Of a stretch of DNA of 64,000 nt, positions 43,800 to 53,252 are shown one piece after another. Position numbers and translations under genes: made by a program. The stretch comes from Crocinitomicaceae bacterium (GTDB lineage: Bacteria > Bacteroidota > Bacteroidia > Flavobacteriales_D > Crocinitomicaceae): positions 1 to 64,000 of the forward strand of contig JAHENC010000021.1 in NCBI GenBank assembly GCA_024643365.1, in the 5' to 3' direction. The notes beneath the pieces were generated by a model that was not told the DNA's origin, made no database searches, and was given only the letters and a program-made list of their open reading frames with translations. Every line of letters starts with the position of its first letter. Position 1 is the stretch's first letter.

Positions 43800-46580
43800 T
43801 TGACAAATAAATATACTTCCTCTCCAAATTCAATAAAGTACTTGTTCCTTCTTGGTTTCATGATTCTTTTCGGATTCCAGTCCACTTGGTCACAACAAAT
43901 GAAATTAAGCGGAGTCATTTACGACACTTCCAATGTCGTTCCCTTAAAGAACGTATCGGTTATGGCGCTTCGACTCAAAGATTCTGTCCTTTTAGGATTT
44001 ACACGAAGTAATCAAATGGGAGATTTCGTGCTGACTGGTTTTCCAATTGACACCTTTCAATTAATCATTGAACATCCAAAGTTAGAAACACGAACATTTT
44101 ACATTATCGGTAGCAAAGATAATTATGACATTAAAGTTCCACGCATTCAATTATTACAAAAAACACAAAATATTCGGGAAGTCACCGTATTAACGAACAA
44201 AAACGCGATTTACTTCAAAGGTGATACACTTGTATATGTGGCTGATTCCTTCAATGTTGGTCAAAATGCCGTAGTTGAAGATTTATTAAAAAAACTTCCC
44301 GGCATTAAAGTAGCTGATGATGGAAGCATAACTTCACAGGGGAAAGAAATAAGTAAAGTATTAGTGGATGGAGATGAATTCTTTGGATCTGACCCGACCA
44401 TTGCTACACGAAATCTAGGAGCAAATGGCGTAGCCTCTGTTCAAGTTTACGAGAAGAAAAATGAAGATGCAGCCGTTGGAGAAGATGACAAAATCCAAGT
44501 TCTTGATTTGAAACTAAAAGACAGTGCCAAAAAAGGGTACTTCGGGAAAATTTCTGGCGCAACAGATTTTGGATTAGTACGGGACAATCCATTCTATGAA
44601 TCCGAAGTGTTATTGAATAACTTTAATAAAAAACAAAAGATTTCCGTATTCATGTTGACATCCAACACCCCGAAATCAAACTTTGGTTTTGGCGATATGA
44701 ATAAATTCGGTTTAGAAAATGAACGTAATAATAGCGGAATGACGATGTGGGATCAGTCAAGCCGTAACAATTCTTCAGGTATTCCACAGACCTTAAAAAC
44801 GGGAATCTATTATTCAGATAAAATCGGAAAGACAGGGAAAATCGGATTTAACTACTCCTATATTGAGAACCGATTAAATGCTGTTTCAAGTAGCCAATCA
44901 CAGTACTTTTTACAACAGGATAGCTCTTATTTCACCAGAGATTCTTCTGCTAATGTTTCCAAAAACCTTTCACACAGATTTAACCTTAGCTATTCAGTTA
45001 ATTTAGATTCACTTACGTATTTAGAACTTCGTCCAAACCTTCATGTTGATATGGGTGAATCCGATAATTTTAGTCAAAACAACTTTTTGACTAAAACAGA
45101 CACCACACCTTATCTGGGAACCGGGGTTCGTAACGTAAATGGTTCGAAAGGAATGAGCAGTAATTCGGAGGCGATTTTAAGAAGGAAATTCAAAAAAGTA
45201 AACAGAGAATTAGAATTAAAATATATCCTAAGTGCTAGTTCAAATCAATCTGACGGTACCTTGTACACATTGAAAAGTGGTGCCTTGTCTGATACCATCG
45301 ACCAAAGTAAAATCAACGACAACGCAAATACCACGAATTACGGAATCCTTACGTACACAGAGCCTTTCGCAAAAAAATGGAAATTCCAAGTTGAATATTA
45401 TTTGGAATCAGGTAAATCCAATCAAAACAAACAAACGTTTGAAAAAGATGCAAGTGGGAATTACTCGGAAGCAGTTGGATTATACACCAATCAATTTGAT
45501 AATACGCGCATCCAACATCGTGGAACAGGAATGTTGATTTTCGAACACCGTCAACATACGGTTACGGGTGGAATTGGCTTTAGAAACATTGATGTTCAAA
45601 GTATGAACTTGATTAATTCTGTTGTAACCAATCAAAACATCAACAACTTCCTTCCGAAATTCTCCTATCAATTTAAACCTGGAATGAGCAAGCGAGTTGG
45701 GTTGAACTATTCAACCTCTTCATCCCCTGCTTCTATCAATGATTTACAACCTGTTCAAGACAATACAAATCCAAACCGTGTTCAAATTGGTAATCCTGAC
45801 TTAAAACCGAACTATGTACATAACTTGCGCTTGAACGCAAATGTTTGGCAAGCGTTATCTGGACGTTATTTCTGGTCAGGTGGAAATGCTAGTTTAACAA
45901 ACAATGCATTTGCCACTTCCACTGAATTCGATCAATTTGGACGAACGATTGCCAAAACGGTGAATGTAGATGGAAACATCTTCGCGAATGTATATGCTGG
46001 TGGTGGATTCCCAATCTTCAATCGAAAAATTGAGTTGGCTCCAAATGTAAATGGATCATACAACAAATACACGAACTTCATTAATGGACAAGAGAATGTA
46101 ACGAAAACAACAGCGGTCACAGGAGGTCTTGACATCGAATTGAAATTAGATTCATTGAACATTACCATTGGTAACACTTACACATACAACAATCCCGTTA
46201 GTTCCTTATCTAGTATTTCAAATCAACCATATTCAACACAGAAATACTTTATCGATGGTGAATGGCGATTACCACATCATTTCCAAATTAAATCCGATGC
46301 AACATACACAATTAATAGAGGTAGAGCCGCTGCCTTCAATAGAAATATTTTCATTATTAATTTTGAAGTGAGCAAAGCATTTTTACCTACTGAAAATGTC
46401 ATTCTTGCCATTTCCGCAAATGACATCTTAAATCAAAACCTGAATTTACAGCGTCAAATTAATGGAAACGTGATTACGGATAATTACACACAAATTATTT
46501 CTCGCTATTTCCTTGTGAAATTAACGTACAAATTCAACAACAATAAAACAAAAGAAGATGATTTTAAAGGCTGGCATTAA
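43800..46580 (+). CDS. Outer-membrane beta-barrel protein with carboxypeptidase-like plug region (TonB-dependent-like)
   Basis: 926 aa. Start taken as TTG at 43800, because the next ATG (43860) would cut the positively charged start of the signal peptide (NSIKYLFLLGFMILFGFQSTWS, then QQMK). Residues ~35-110 are a CarboxypepD_reg-like sandwich (LSGVIYDTSNVVPLKNVSVMALRLKDS...). A plug-like part follows (VVEDLLKKLPGIKVADDGSITSQGKEISKVLVDGDEFFG), as in OMP_b-brl_3 proteins, then a barrel of about 700 residues. Its last strand region FLVKLTYKFNNN is typical, but the chain ends in GWH rather than an aromatic barrel terminus. The next gene encodes a GLPGLI protein, a frequent partner. Ligand unknown. 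Confidence 0.87.
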   Translation: MTNKYTSSPNSIKYLFLLGFMILFGFQSTWSQQMKLSGVIYDTSNVVPLKNVSVMALRLKDSVLLGFTRSNQMGDFVLTGFPIDTFQLIIEHPKLETRTFYIIGSKDNYDIKVPRIQLLQKTQNIREVTVLTNKNAIYFKGDTLVYVADSFNVGQNAVVEDLLKKLPGIKVADDGSITSQGKEISKVLVDGDEFFGSDPTIATRNLGANGVASVQVYEKKNEDAAVGEDDKIQVLDLKLKDSAKKGYFGKISGATDFGLVRDNPFYESEVLLNNFNKKQKISVFMLTSNTPKSNFGFGDMNKFGLENERNNSGMTMWDQSSRNNSSGIPQTLKTGIYYSDKIGKTGKIGFNYSYIENRLNAVSSSQSQYFLQQDSSYFTRDSSANVSKNLSHRFNLSYSVNLDSLTYLELRPNLHVDMGESDNFSQNNFLTKTDTTPYLGTGVRNVNGSKGMSSNSEAILRRKFKKVNRELELKYILSASSNQSDGTLYTLKSGALSDTIDQSKINDNANTTNYGILTYTEPFAKKWKFQVEYYLESGKSNQNKQTFEKDASGNYSEAVGLYTNQFDNTRIQHRGTGMLIFEHRQHTVTGGIGFRNIDVQSMNLINSVVTNQNINNFLPKFSYQFKPGMSKRVGLNYSTSSSPASINDLQPVQDNTNPNRVQIGNPDLKPNYVHNLRLNANVWQALSGRYFWSGGNASLTNNAFATSTEFDQFGRTIAKTVNVDGNIFANVYAGGGFPIFNRKIELAPNVNGSYNKYTNFINGQENVTKTTAVTGGLDIELKLDSLNITIGNTYTYNNPVSSLSSISNQPYSTQKYFIDGEWRLPHHFQIKSDATYTINRGRAAAFNRNIFIINFEVSKAFLPTENVILAISANDILNQNLNLQRQINGNVITDNYTQIISRYFLVKLTYKFNNNKTKEDDFKGWH

Positions 46581-47286
46581 ACTACTCGTATTGATTCTTT
46601 GCCTAGGATTCAACGCATACAGTCAATATATTTCTTCAGGAAAAATTACTTTCGAACGTAGAACGAACTTGGAGAAGAAATTTACCGAAGAACGCATGCG
46701 TCGAATGGTCACAGAAGAAAATAAAATTCGCACGGAACTTTTTACCTTATATTTTAATGATACGGCATCCGTATTTAAAGCAGTTCCAACAGATAAGGTA
46801 GATGACATGGCATGGATGACAACTAAAAATAGTTATTATCAAAACCTGACATCTGGTAAACAATTAACCGTTCTTGGACTCATGGGACAAAATGTATTTT
46901 TGCAAGATAGTTTACCGGCACGAAATTGGCGGATTACGGATAGCAAAAGAAGCATCTGTGGCTATGAATGTAGAAAAGCAGTTTATCAGAAAAATGACAG
47001 TACTCGTATCTATGCATGGTATACAACTGCATTGGTTCCTTCTGTTGGCCCAGAAGGATTCTGTGGACTACCAGGAACGATTCTAGGCTTAGCAACAGAG
47101 GATGGCGGCATCATTTACTTTGCGAAAAAAGTAGAGGAAATGAAACCAACAAAAGAAGAAATGTTGATTGAAGTAGGGAAAAACAAACTCTTTACCCCAA
47201 ACGAATTTCGCATGAAAATTGAAAAAGATTACGGGAGTACACCTTGGGGTAAGCGCTTGTTTGATGACTTATTTCGTTGGCTGTAA
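46558..47286 (+). CDS. GLPGLI-family secreted protein
   Basis: 242 aa overlapping the barrel gene by 23 bases. Signal peptide MILKAGIKLLVLILCLGFNAYS, then QYISSGKITFERR. The family name-giving motif appears as GFCGLPGTILGL (about 175-186), preceded by the conserved ICGYECRKAVY and IYAWYTTALVPSVGPE segments. GLPGLI proteins are restricted to Bacteroidota and are commonly coded next to TonB-dependent barrels, as here. Their biochemical role is unknown. Cysteines in ICGYECRK suggest a disulfide in the periplasm. Confidence 0.93.
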   Translation: MILKAGIKLLVLILCLGFNAYSQYISSGKITFERRTNLEKKFTEERMRRMVTEENKIRTELFTLYFNDTASVFKAVPTDKVDDMAWMTTKNSYYQNLTSGKQLTVLGLMGQNVFLQDSLPARNWRITDSKRSICGYECRKAVYQKNDSTRIYAWYTTALVPSVGPEGFCGLPGTILGLATEDGGIIYFAKKVEEMKPTKEEMLIEVGKNKLFTPNEFRMKIEKDYGSTPWGKRLFDDLFRWL

Positions 47287-47303
47287 TAAATTAAAACTTA
47301 TCA

Positions 47304-48170
47304 ATGAAAGGAATTATCCTAGCGGGAGGATCTGGAACCAGACTTCATCCACTAACATTGGCCGTCAGTAAGCAATTAATGCCGGTTTACGACAAACCAA
47401 TGATTTATTACCCACTTTCTATATTGATGAGTGCTGGCATTAAAGAAATCTTAATTATCTCCACGCCACATGATCTCCCCCATTTTGAGAAATTATTGGG
47501 AGATGGGCAAAACCTAGGTTGTCAATTCTCTTATGCCGTTCAAGAAGTTCCAAACGGACTTGCACAAGCATTTGTTATTGGGAAATCTTTTATCGGTAAC
47601 GACAAAGTCGCACTGATTCTTGGAGATAACATTTTTTATGGTGTTGGAATGGATACCCTGTTAAAAGAAAATAATAATCCAGAAGGTGGTGTCGTTTATG
47701 CTTACCATGTAAGCGATCCTGAACGTTATGGTGTGGTAGAATTTGATGATCAAATGCATGCCGTTTCTATTGAAGAAAAACCAAAACAGCCTAAGTCGAA
47801 TTACGCCGTTCCTGGACTTTACTTCTACGATAATAGCGTGGTTGAAATTGCTGAGAATTTAAAACCATCACCACGTGGGGAATATGAAATTACCGATGTC
47901 AACGCCGAATACCTGAGACAAGGAAAATTGAAGGTTGCGGTGCTCGATCGAGGTACTGCTTGGTTAGACACCGGAACATTCGCTTCATTGATGCAAGCAG
48001 GACAATTTGTTCAAGTAATCGAGGAACGACAAGGACTCAAAATAGGATGCATTGAGGAAGTAGCATATCGAAATGACTTTATTAGCAAAGATCAATTAAA
48101 ACAAATTGCGGAACCACTTGTTAAAAGTGGATATGGATCTTATTTGCTCCAATTGTTAAAACAAAAATGA
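47304..48170 (+). CDS. rfbA: Glucose-1-phosphate thymidylyltransferase RfbA
   Basis: 288 aa. Makes dTDP-glucose from dTTP and glucose-1-phosphate, the first step to dTDP-rhamnose and related surface sugars. The nucleotide site [13 protein letters not shown] (6-18), [40 protein letters not shown] and [10 protein letters not shown] are classic RmlA sequences. Length is normal (about 290 aa). rfbB, rfbC and rfbD are absent nearby; instead a polyprenyl synthase follows with a four-base overlap. Confidence 0.96.
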   Translation: MKGIILAGGSGTRLHPLTLAVSKQLMPVYDKPMIYYPLSILMSAGIKEILIISTPHDLPHFEKLLGDGQNLGCQFSYAVQEVPNGLAQAFVIGKSFIGNDKVALILGDNIFYGVGMDTLLKENNNPEGGVVYAYHVSDPERYGVVEFDDQMHAVSIEEKPKQPKSNYAVPGLYFYDNSVVEIAENLKPSPRGEYEITDVNAEYLRQGKLKVAVLDRGTAWLDTGTFASLMQAGQFVQVIEERQGLKIGCIEEVAYRNDFISKDQLKQIAEPLVKSGYGSYLLQLLKQK

Positions 48171-49132
48171 ACACACTCGAATCATACAGTAAGCTGATAG
48201 AAAAAGAAATTTCTTCCTTTTCATTCCCAACAAGTCCATTGAACTTATACGATCCTCTTCGGTACTTCATGACCTTAGGCGGAAAACGAATGAGACCGAT
48301 GTTAACGCTGATGTCCGCGAAATTATTTGATAAATCGGTGGAAGAAAGTATTTCCGCAGCGCTTGCTGTTGAGCTATTTCACAATTTCTCACTTATTCAT
48401 GATGACATTATGGATGATGCACCGCTTCGAAGAGCCAAAGAAACGGTTCATGAGAAATGGAATACCAATATTGCCATTTTATCTGGTGATGTATTATTTG
48501 TAAAAGCTTACGAAGAAATTTGTAAAAATCCGCCACATTTAATCCCTGCACTTTTAATGTTATTCAACAAGACAGCGATTGAAGTGTGTGAAGGTCAACA
48601 AATGGATATGGACTTCGAAACGCGAAACGATGTATCGAGCGAAGAATACATTGAAATGATTCGTTTAAAAACTTCGGTGCTTCTTGGCTGTGCTTTGGAG
48701 ATGGGAGCCATTATAGGTGAAACATCCTTAGAGAATCGTAAAGCTTTGTACGATTTTGGAGTTCACCTTGGAATTGCATTCCAAATTCAAGATGACTTAT
48801 TGGATTTATACGGGAATCCAGAAAAAGTAGGTAAACAAGTTGGGGGTGATGTTCTTGCAAACAAAAAAACACTTCTCTCCATTTTGGCAAAAACATATGC
48901 TTCGGAAGATCAGCTAATGCTGTTGGAATCACTACTAAATGAACCAAATCCATCGGAGAAATTATCACAAACGAAATCCATCTTCGAATCCTTATCTATA
49001 CAAGAGCGTTGTAAAAACGAAATGTCTAAACATTATACTCATGCAATGAACGCCTTAAAGAGTATGTCCGACAACATTTCTTATCTAGAATTAGAGGAAC
49101 TTGCAGAATATTTATTTCACCGTGATTATTAA
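48167..49132 (+). CDS. Polyprenyl diphosphate synthase (trans-isoprenyl type)
   Basis: 321 aa. First aspartate-rich motif [14 protein letters not shown] (77-90) and second [12 protein letters not shown] (205-216) mark a trans-prenyltransferase that elongates allylic diphosphates with IPP, probably for menaquinone side chain or geranylgeranyl products. Residues before the first DDxxD (VELFHNFSL) set chain length, but the product cannot be read with confidence. It overlaps rfbA as ATGA; coupling of a lipid-chain enzyme with a sugar-nucleotide enzyme may be coincidental. Confidence 0.92.
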   Translation: MNTLESYSKLIEKEISSFSFPTSPLNLYDPLRYFMTLGGKRMRPMLTLMSAKLFDKSVEESISAALAVELFHNFSLIHDDIMDDAPLRRAKETVHEKWNTNIAILSGDVLFVKAYEEICKNPPHLIPALLMLFNKTAIEVCEGQQMDMDFETRNDVSSEEYIEMIRLKTSVLLGCALEMGAIIGETSLENRKALYDFGVHLGIAFQIQDDLLDLYGNPEKVGKQVGGDVLANKKTLLSILAKTYASEDQLMLLESLLNEPNPSEKLSQTKSIFESLSIQERCKNEMSKHYTHAMNALKSMSDNISYLELEELAEYLFHRDY

Positions 49133-49141
49133 TCGAAACTA

Positions 49142-49172
49142 TTTGTAACCATTAGAATTTTTATTAAATTCG
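49142..49172 (+). promoter_or_regulatory. Promoter of the 605-aa T9SS cargo gene
   Basis: -33 TTTG (49142-49145), a 19-nt spacer, then TAAATTCG (49165-49172, one mismatch to TAnnTTTG). The spacing fits the Bacteroidota housekeeping promoter. About 20 nt of AT-rich leader precede the ATG. Confidence 0.6.
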
Positions 49173-49195
49173 CTTCACTTATAAATTAATTAATT

Positions 49196-51013
49196 ATGAA
49201 AAAAATCTACTTATTAACTGCTTTGGCATTTGCTAGCCTTGGAGTTTCTGCACAGAAACAAAAAGTAGCTGCAAAAGAAATGAATGTGGAAAACATTCAA
49301 CAACCATCTGTAAAACCTACTGCTCAGCAAAAGGTAACTATCTGGTCAAATGATTTTTCTACTGCTTCTCAATGGGCGTTCTCGAACGCAACTAATGATA
49401 ACCAAGATTGGGTTATCTCAACCAGTACTTCAACGTCACTTGGATACAGTACAGGTGCATGGGTTGATCCTAACAACACCGTAACAAACGAAAACGGATA
49501 TGCATTATTCGATTCAGATTTAGTTGGAACAAGTACAGGAACACAAGATGCATTTATGACATTTACAGGTTCTGTTGACTGTTCTTCTTACCCTAATGTA
49601 GTTCTTGAGTTCAACCAAAGAGTACGTATGTGGCAAACAACGGAGACAATCTTCGAAGTAAGTAACGACAATGGTGCTACTTGGATTCAGTTTCCTGTAA
49701 ACTTAGACAAAGCGACAAGTACGCTTTATCAAGAAAACTCTCAAGTAAACATCACTTCAGCTGCTGGTGGACAAGCAAACGTAAAAATACGTCTTCGTTA
49801 CATCGGTGCTTGGGATTACGCATGGTTGGTTGATGACTTGAAAATTGTTGAGCAACCAGCTTACGATTTGCGTTCATTAACACCATTTGTTGCTGGAACA
49901 AACAACATTGGTATTGAATATGGTAAAACACCAGTAGCTCACTTAGACGCTTCTTACGACATCGGTGGAAGTGCATTCAACTTTGGTGCATCTACAAACA
50001 CAAATACAGTTGCAAACGTGAACTTCGGTTCTGGATTAAGCTACAACTATGCTATTGGAACAATCGCTGCAGGAGACACAATCGCTTACGGAGCTACAGA
50101 AACTCCATCATTGGCGGTTGGATTGTATAACGGAGTTTACACCATCTCTTCTACAGAGGAAGTTGCTGGTAGTACACTATTTGCAAACAACGTTGGTAAC
50201 CGTAACTTTGAAGTAACAAACAGTGTTTACGCATTGGATGGTATCGGAGTAAATCCATCTTCATTACAAGTTACAACAACGCTTGGGTCTAACTCATTCA
50301 ATACGCCAACTGGAACAATTTTCGCAAACATGTACCACTTACGTGGAGGTAACACTAACAATGTAGTTGTTTCTTTGGAAATCGGAATTTCTAATGCTAC
50401 TACTGCAGGAACTTCAATTCAAGTAGCGATGATTGACACAGCTACTTTCTTTGCTGATGGATACCAATCTTTGACTGACTTAAACGGAAACGTTGCTGAA
50501 AGTGATTACTACACAGTTACTGCAGCTGATGTTGCAGCTGGAAAAATTACGGTATTCTTCCCCCAACCAGTAGCTTTAGGAGATGATGCTTACTACGCAG
50601 CAGTTTTGACAGAAGTTGATGCTTCTAACACGAACATCATCCGTATTTTGAATGACGAAACGGTTCTTCAACCATCTTACGCTTCAATGATTCACTTAAT
50701 TGGTGATGCTACATACTCAAACGGTAACGCATTCGCAATCCGTATGAATATGGGAGTTTTAGGATTGGATGAATCTGCTAACGCAAATCTTTCAGTTTAC
50801 CCGAACCCTTCAACTGAGGTAGTTACTATTGAAAGCAACATCACTGAAGGATCAATTCAAATCATTGACTTGACTGGAAAAGTTGTTGCTAATCAAACAG
50901 TAAATGGAACTGCTACAGCGTTCAACACAACAGCTTTAACAAACGGAATCTACACAGTAATCCTTACAAATGGATCAACTGTTGAAACACGTAAATTCAT
51001 CGTTCAACACTAA
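49196..51013 (+). CDS. Secreted protein with T9SS type A sorting domain
   Basis: 605 aa. Signal peptide MKKIYLLTALAFASLGVSA, then QKQKV. After a short linker a jelly-roll-like domain is suggested (about 50-215: WSNDFSTASQWAFSN...CSSYPNVVLEFNQRVRMW...WLVDDLKIVE, resembling 'choice-of-anchor J' modules). About 300 beta-rich residues follow. The last ~75 (LSVYPNPSTEVVTIESN ... NGIYTVILTNGSTVETRKFIVQH) are the type A T9SS sorting domain. The codons look more uniform than in its neighbours (Ala GCT, Gly GGA, Thr ACA/ACT), in line with an abundant protein. It has its own promoter and terminator. Confidence 0.92.
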   Translation: MKKIYLLTALAFASLGVSAQKQKVAAKEMNVENIQQPSVKPTAQQKVTIWSNDFSTASQWAFSNATNDNQDWVISTSTSTSLGYSTGAWVDPNNTVTNENGYALFDSDLVGTSTGTQDAFMTFTGSVDCSSYPNVVLEFNQRVRMWQTTETIFEVSNDNGATWIQFPVNLDKATSTLYQENSQVNITSAAGGQANVKIRLRYIGAWDYAWLVDDLKIVEQPAYDLRSLTPFVAGTNNIGIEYGKTPVAHLDASYDIGGSAFNFGASTNTNTVANVNFGSGLSYNYAIGTIAAGDTIAYGATETPSLAVGLYNGVYTISSTEEVAGSTLFANNVGNRNFEVTNSVYALDGIGVNPSSLQVTTTLGSNSFNTPTGTIFANMYHLRGGNTNNVVVSLEIGISNATTAGTSIQVAMIDTATFFADGYQSLTDLNGNVAESDYYTVTAADVAAGKITVFFPQPVALGDDAYYAAVLTEVDASNTNIIRILNDETVLQPSYASMIHLIGDATYSNGNAFAIRMNMGVLGLDESANANLSVYPNPSTEVVTIESNITEGSIQIIDLTGKVVANQTVNGTATAFNTTALTNGIYTVILTNGSTVETRKFIVQH

Positions 51014-51036
51014 GAACTTCGAATTAGCAAATAGGG

Positions 51037-51065
51037 AAACCGCTCAGAAATGGGCGGTTTTTTTT
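51037..51065 (+). terminator. Terminator of the T9SS cargo gene
   Basis: Stem AAACCGCTCA / TGGGCGGTTT (one G-T) with a GAAA loop (51047-51050), followed by T residues to 51065; it abuts the end of the convergent hydrolase gene. Confidence 0.9.
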
Positions 51066-51825
51066 ATCTCAAACAAAAACCAAGAACACAATCGACAAAG
51101 TCGTCTGGCGATTCTGCATGTACCCAGTGTCCCGCATTTTCAATACTCACTAATGTTGAGTCTGGAAAATAAGATTCTATGACAGGAATGTCTTCGTCCA
51201 AAATGTAATTGGACAACGCTCCGCGAATAAACAGAGTAGTAATCAAAACCTCATCTTCCGGAAGAGCACTCAATATTTCCGGCATAGCTGCCTCCAGCAC
51301 GGGAAAGTTGAGACGCCAAGAAAGTTTTCCCTTTTCCTTCCAATATAGGTTTTTCAAGAGAAATTGTCTTACCCCTTCAGAATCGATAAACTGTTTCAAA
51401 ATAGACTCAGCTTCACTACGCGCAGATAAACTGCTTAAATCAATGCGATTGAAAGCCTCAAGTATGTGCTGGTGATGCATTGGGTAAGATTTAACACCCA
51501 TATCCACTACAATCAATTTTTGCAAGTATTCCGGATATCCCTGAGCAAGATGCATCGCAACTTTACCTCCCATCGAGTGTCCAAGCAATATAACCTGCTG
51601 TAATTCCAACTTTTCAAATAAAGTAACGAGATCTTCGACCATTATTGGATAGGAAAAATCTGATGACCAAGGAGAATGACCATGGTTTCTTAAATCCACC
51701 AGAATCACTCTATAGAACTCTGAAAATTTTTTAGCTTGGGTTTGCCAATTATCCGAAAAACCAAAAAGTCCGTGTAAAATGACCAAGGGTTGTCCCTCCC
51801 CCATTTCTCGATAATACAATTCCAT
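51064..51825 (-). CDS. Alpha/beta hydrolase (YbfF-like esterase)
   Basis: 253 aa, cytosolic. LVILHGLFGFSDNW (14-27) includes the oxyanion HG, DLRNHGHSPWS (44-54) and nucleophile Ser84 in GHSMGG (82-87) are typical of the YbfF/BphD-like group; the catalytic His is in NAGHWVHAESPDDF near residue 237. The lid region ends with the acid in an ...RGALSNYI/DEDIPVI loop. E. coli YbfF hydrolyses palmitoyl-CoA and malonyl-CoA in vitro; the substrate here is unknown. The start overlaps the upstream stop as TAATG. Confidence 0.9.
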   Translation of the reverse strand: MELYYREMGEGQPLVILHGLFGFSDNWQTQAKKFSEFYRVILVDLRNHGHSPWSSDFSYPIMVEDLVTLFEKLELQQVILLGHSMGGKVAMHLAQGYPEYLQKLIVVDMGVKSYPMHHQHILEAFNRIDLSSLSARSEAESILKQFIDSEGVRQFLLKNLYWKEKGKLSWRLNFPVLEAAMPEILSALPEDEVLITTLFIRGALSNYILDEDIPVIESYFPDSTLVSIENAGHWVHAESPDDFVDCVLGFCLR

Positions 51826-52190
51826 TACAGTGCCTTATTAGAAATTAGGCTCGCTTTGAATTGTCGGTCATTGATACTGTTTAAAATCGAAGTGATTTTT
51901 TGAGTGGTTATTTTGGTGGAATCATACTGAACATGAACAACTTGCTCCTTTTGTTCTTCCACAAAATTCACTTCAACACGTTCGACTGCATCTGTCATTT
52001 TTAGTTCTTTTCGTATGGATCCACCACAACCCATTTGACAAACCATTCCTTCAACTGCATAGTCTGCCTGACTATTCGCTCGAACATCAATAGTCTTTGC
52101 TTTTTTGACAGTTAGTGGTTTCGAATTTTCGCTCGTTTCTTGACAAGAAAAAAGGACAACAACGGTAAGAGAATAGATGAACATTTTCAT
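51825..52190 (-). CDS. Lipoprotein with heavy-metal-associated (HMA-like) domain
   Basis: 121 aa. Lipobox LFSC (MKMFIYSLTVVVLFSCQE) places it on the periplasmic side or outer membrane. Residues about 45-115 form an HMA ferredoxin-like fold: YAVEGMVCQMGCGGSIRKELK...VERVEVNFVEEQKEQVVHVQYDSTKITTQKITSILNSI. The metal loop is C-x3-C (MVCQMGC), not the usual CxxC, a variation I have seen in Bacteroidota. A copper or other thiophilic metal role is inferred. A -7 box lies four bases before the ATG; the hydrolase gene is coupled downstream. Confidence 0.87.
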   Translation of the reverse strand: MKMFIYSLTVVVLFSCQETSENSKPLTVKKAKTIDVRANSQADYAVEGMVCQMGCGGSIRKELKMTDAVERVEVNFVEEQKEQVVHVQYDSTKITTQKITSILNSINDRQFKASLISNKAL

Positions 52191-52194
52191 TCTA

Positions 52195-52202
52195 CAAAAT
52201 TA
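52195..52202 (-). promoter_or_regulatory. -7 box of the HMA lipoprotein gene, four bases before the ATG
   Basis: TAATTTTG on the minus strand, then TAGA and the ATG: predicted leaderless. Confidence 0.5.
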
Positions 52203-52235
52203 CAAAGTTTATGCTGAAAATTGCAGTTTGTTTAG

Positions 52236-52243
52236 TACATTTG
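52236..52243 (+). promoter_or_regulatory. -7 box of the small lipoprotein gene
   Basis: TACATTTG, 14 nt before ATG 52258. Confidence 0.45.
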
Positions 52244-52257
52244 AAAAAAACTGAATC

Positions 52258-52689
52258 ATGAGAATCGTACTTGCAGCCCTTTTTATCTCGACTTTGTTAT
52301 TTTCTTCTTGTAATAAATACAGTGAAGGTCCTAATTATTCTATGTTAACAAGAAAAGCACGTTTGTGTAATGATTGGGAATTGAAAGCATACTCAGTAAG
52401 TGGAAACAATGCGTATGATGTGGACTACACGACAAAACTTAGCATTGATAAAGATGGGACATATTCCATGTCTAAAACCTACAATGCGCTTGGGCAAATT
52501 CAAGGAACTTATTCAAATGGTCGTTGGGAATTCGCCGAAAAAGATGAAACACTTTATTTCTACGAAGACACTACTTCGAAACCAACACATGAATACAGTA
52601 TCAAAGAGTTGCGCAATAAAGAATTAGTAATTGTTGAAGATCTATTCCAAACAGGAGAATCTCATCGCTTTACTTACCAACCTCAATAA
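52258..52689 (+). CDS. Small lipoprotein, lipocalin-like
   Basis: 143 aa with lipobox FSSC (MRIVLAALFISTLLFSSCNK). The mature part reads like a small beta-barrel of the lipocalin_4/5 type: a WELKAYSVSG strand, KLSIDKDGTYSMSKTYN, YSNGRWEFAEKDETLYFYED and ELVIVEDLF...HRFTYQ. The common 'K...W.l' start (RLCNDWELKAY) fits that group. No catalytic residues. Divergent from the HMA lipoprotein gene. Confidence 0.8.
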   Translation: MRIVLAALFISTLLFSSCNKYSEGPNYSMLTRKARLCNDWELKAYSVSGNNAYDVDYTTKLSIDKDGTYSMSKTYNALGQIQGTYSNGRWEFAEKDETLYFYEDTTSKPTHEYSIKELRNKELVIVEDLFQTGESHRFTYQPQ

Positions 52690-52708
52690 GGCTTAATTCA
52701 ACTTTTAT

Positions 52709-53233
52709 CTAGACGAAATTTGGATCAACATCCATGACATGCGAACAATTATCGCAAGTTCTCATTTCTTCTGAGCCATAAAACTCCTTGAATCGAGGAA
52801 TGAAATCCTTTTCAATATTTTCTAAAGGAAAACGATATGTCTTTAAGTGATGGTTGCATTTTTCGCAAAACCACATGAGACCATCTTGTAAATCCGTTCC
52901 TTTACGAACGCGTTCGATCACTAATCCAACTGTATTTTCTCCGCGCGACGGAGAATGTGGCGTGTTCGCTGGAAGTAAGAACATTTCTCCCTCCTTAATG
53001 ATCACATCTTTCGCTTGACCATTTTCTTGAACACGCACTAAAATATCTCCTTCTATTTGATAGAAAAGCTCCTCACTTTCATTGAAGTGATAATCCTTTC
53101 TGGCATTTGGACCAGCAACGACCATCACAATAAAATCTCCAGCCTCCCTGTATAAATTCTTATTAGAAACAGGTGGTTTCAGCAAATCTCTGTTTTCATT
53201 GATCCACTTTTGAAGATTAAAAGGAGCTAACAT
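52709..53233 (-). CDS. nbaC: 3-hydroxyanthranilate 3,4-dioxygenase
   Basis: 174 aa cupin. Opens 3-hydroxyanthranilate to aminocarboxymuconate semialdehyde, which cyclises to quinolinate for NAD. Fe(II) ligands His49, Glu55 and His93 (DYHFNESEE, TPHSPSRG); the C-terminal rubredoxin-like site C123xxC126...C160xxC163 is typical of the bacterial homodimeric enzyme. Length matches (174-175 aa). It belongs with kmo at 22.9 kb; kynureninase and tryptophan dioxygenase were not found here. It lies 19 bases after an acyl-CoA dehydrogenase gene. Confidence 0.97.
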   Translation of the reverse strand: MLAPFNLQKWINENRDLLKPPVSNKNLYREAGDFIVMVVAGPNARKDYHFNESEELFYQIEGDILVRVQENGQAKDVIIKEGEMFLLPANTPHSPSRGENTVGLVIERVRKGTDLQDGLMWFCEKCNHHLKTYRFPLENIEKDFIPRFKEFYGSEEMRTCDNCSHVMDVDPNFV

Positions 53234-53252
53234 ATTACTTGAATTAAATGAA

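Noticed and set aside
43795-43806. TTGACA read as a sigma-70 -35 box
   Set aside because: The phylum does not use this promoter type; the TTG is better explained as the start codon of the barrel gene.
52690-52708. Terminator between convergent lipoprotein and dioxygenase genes
   Set aside because: No stem of useful length in the 19-base gap.
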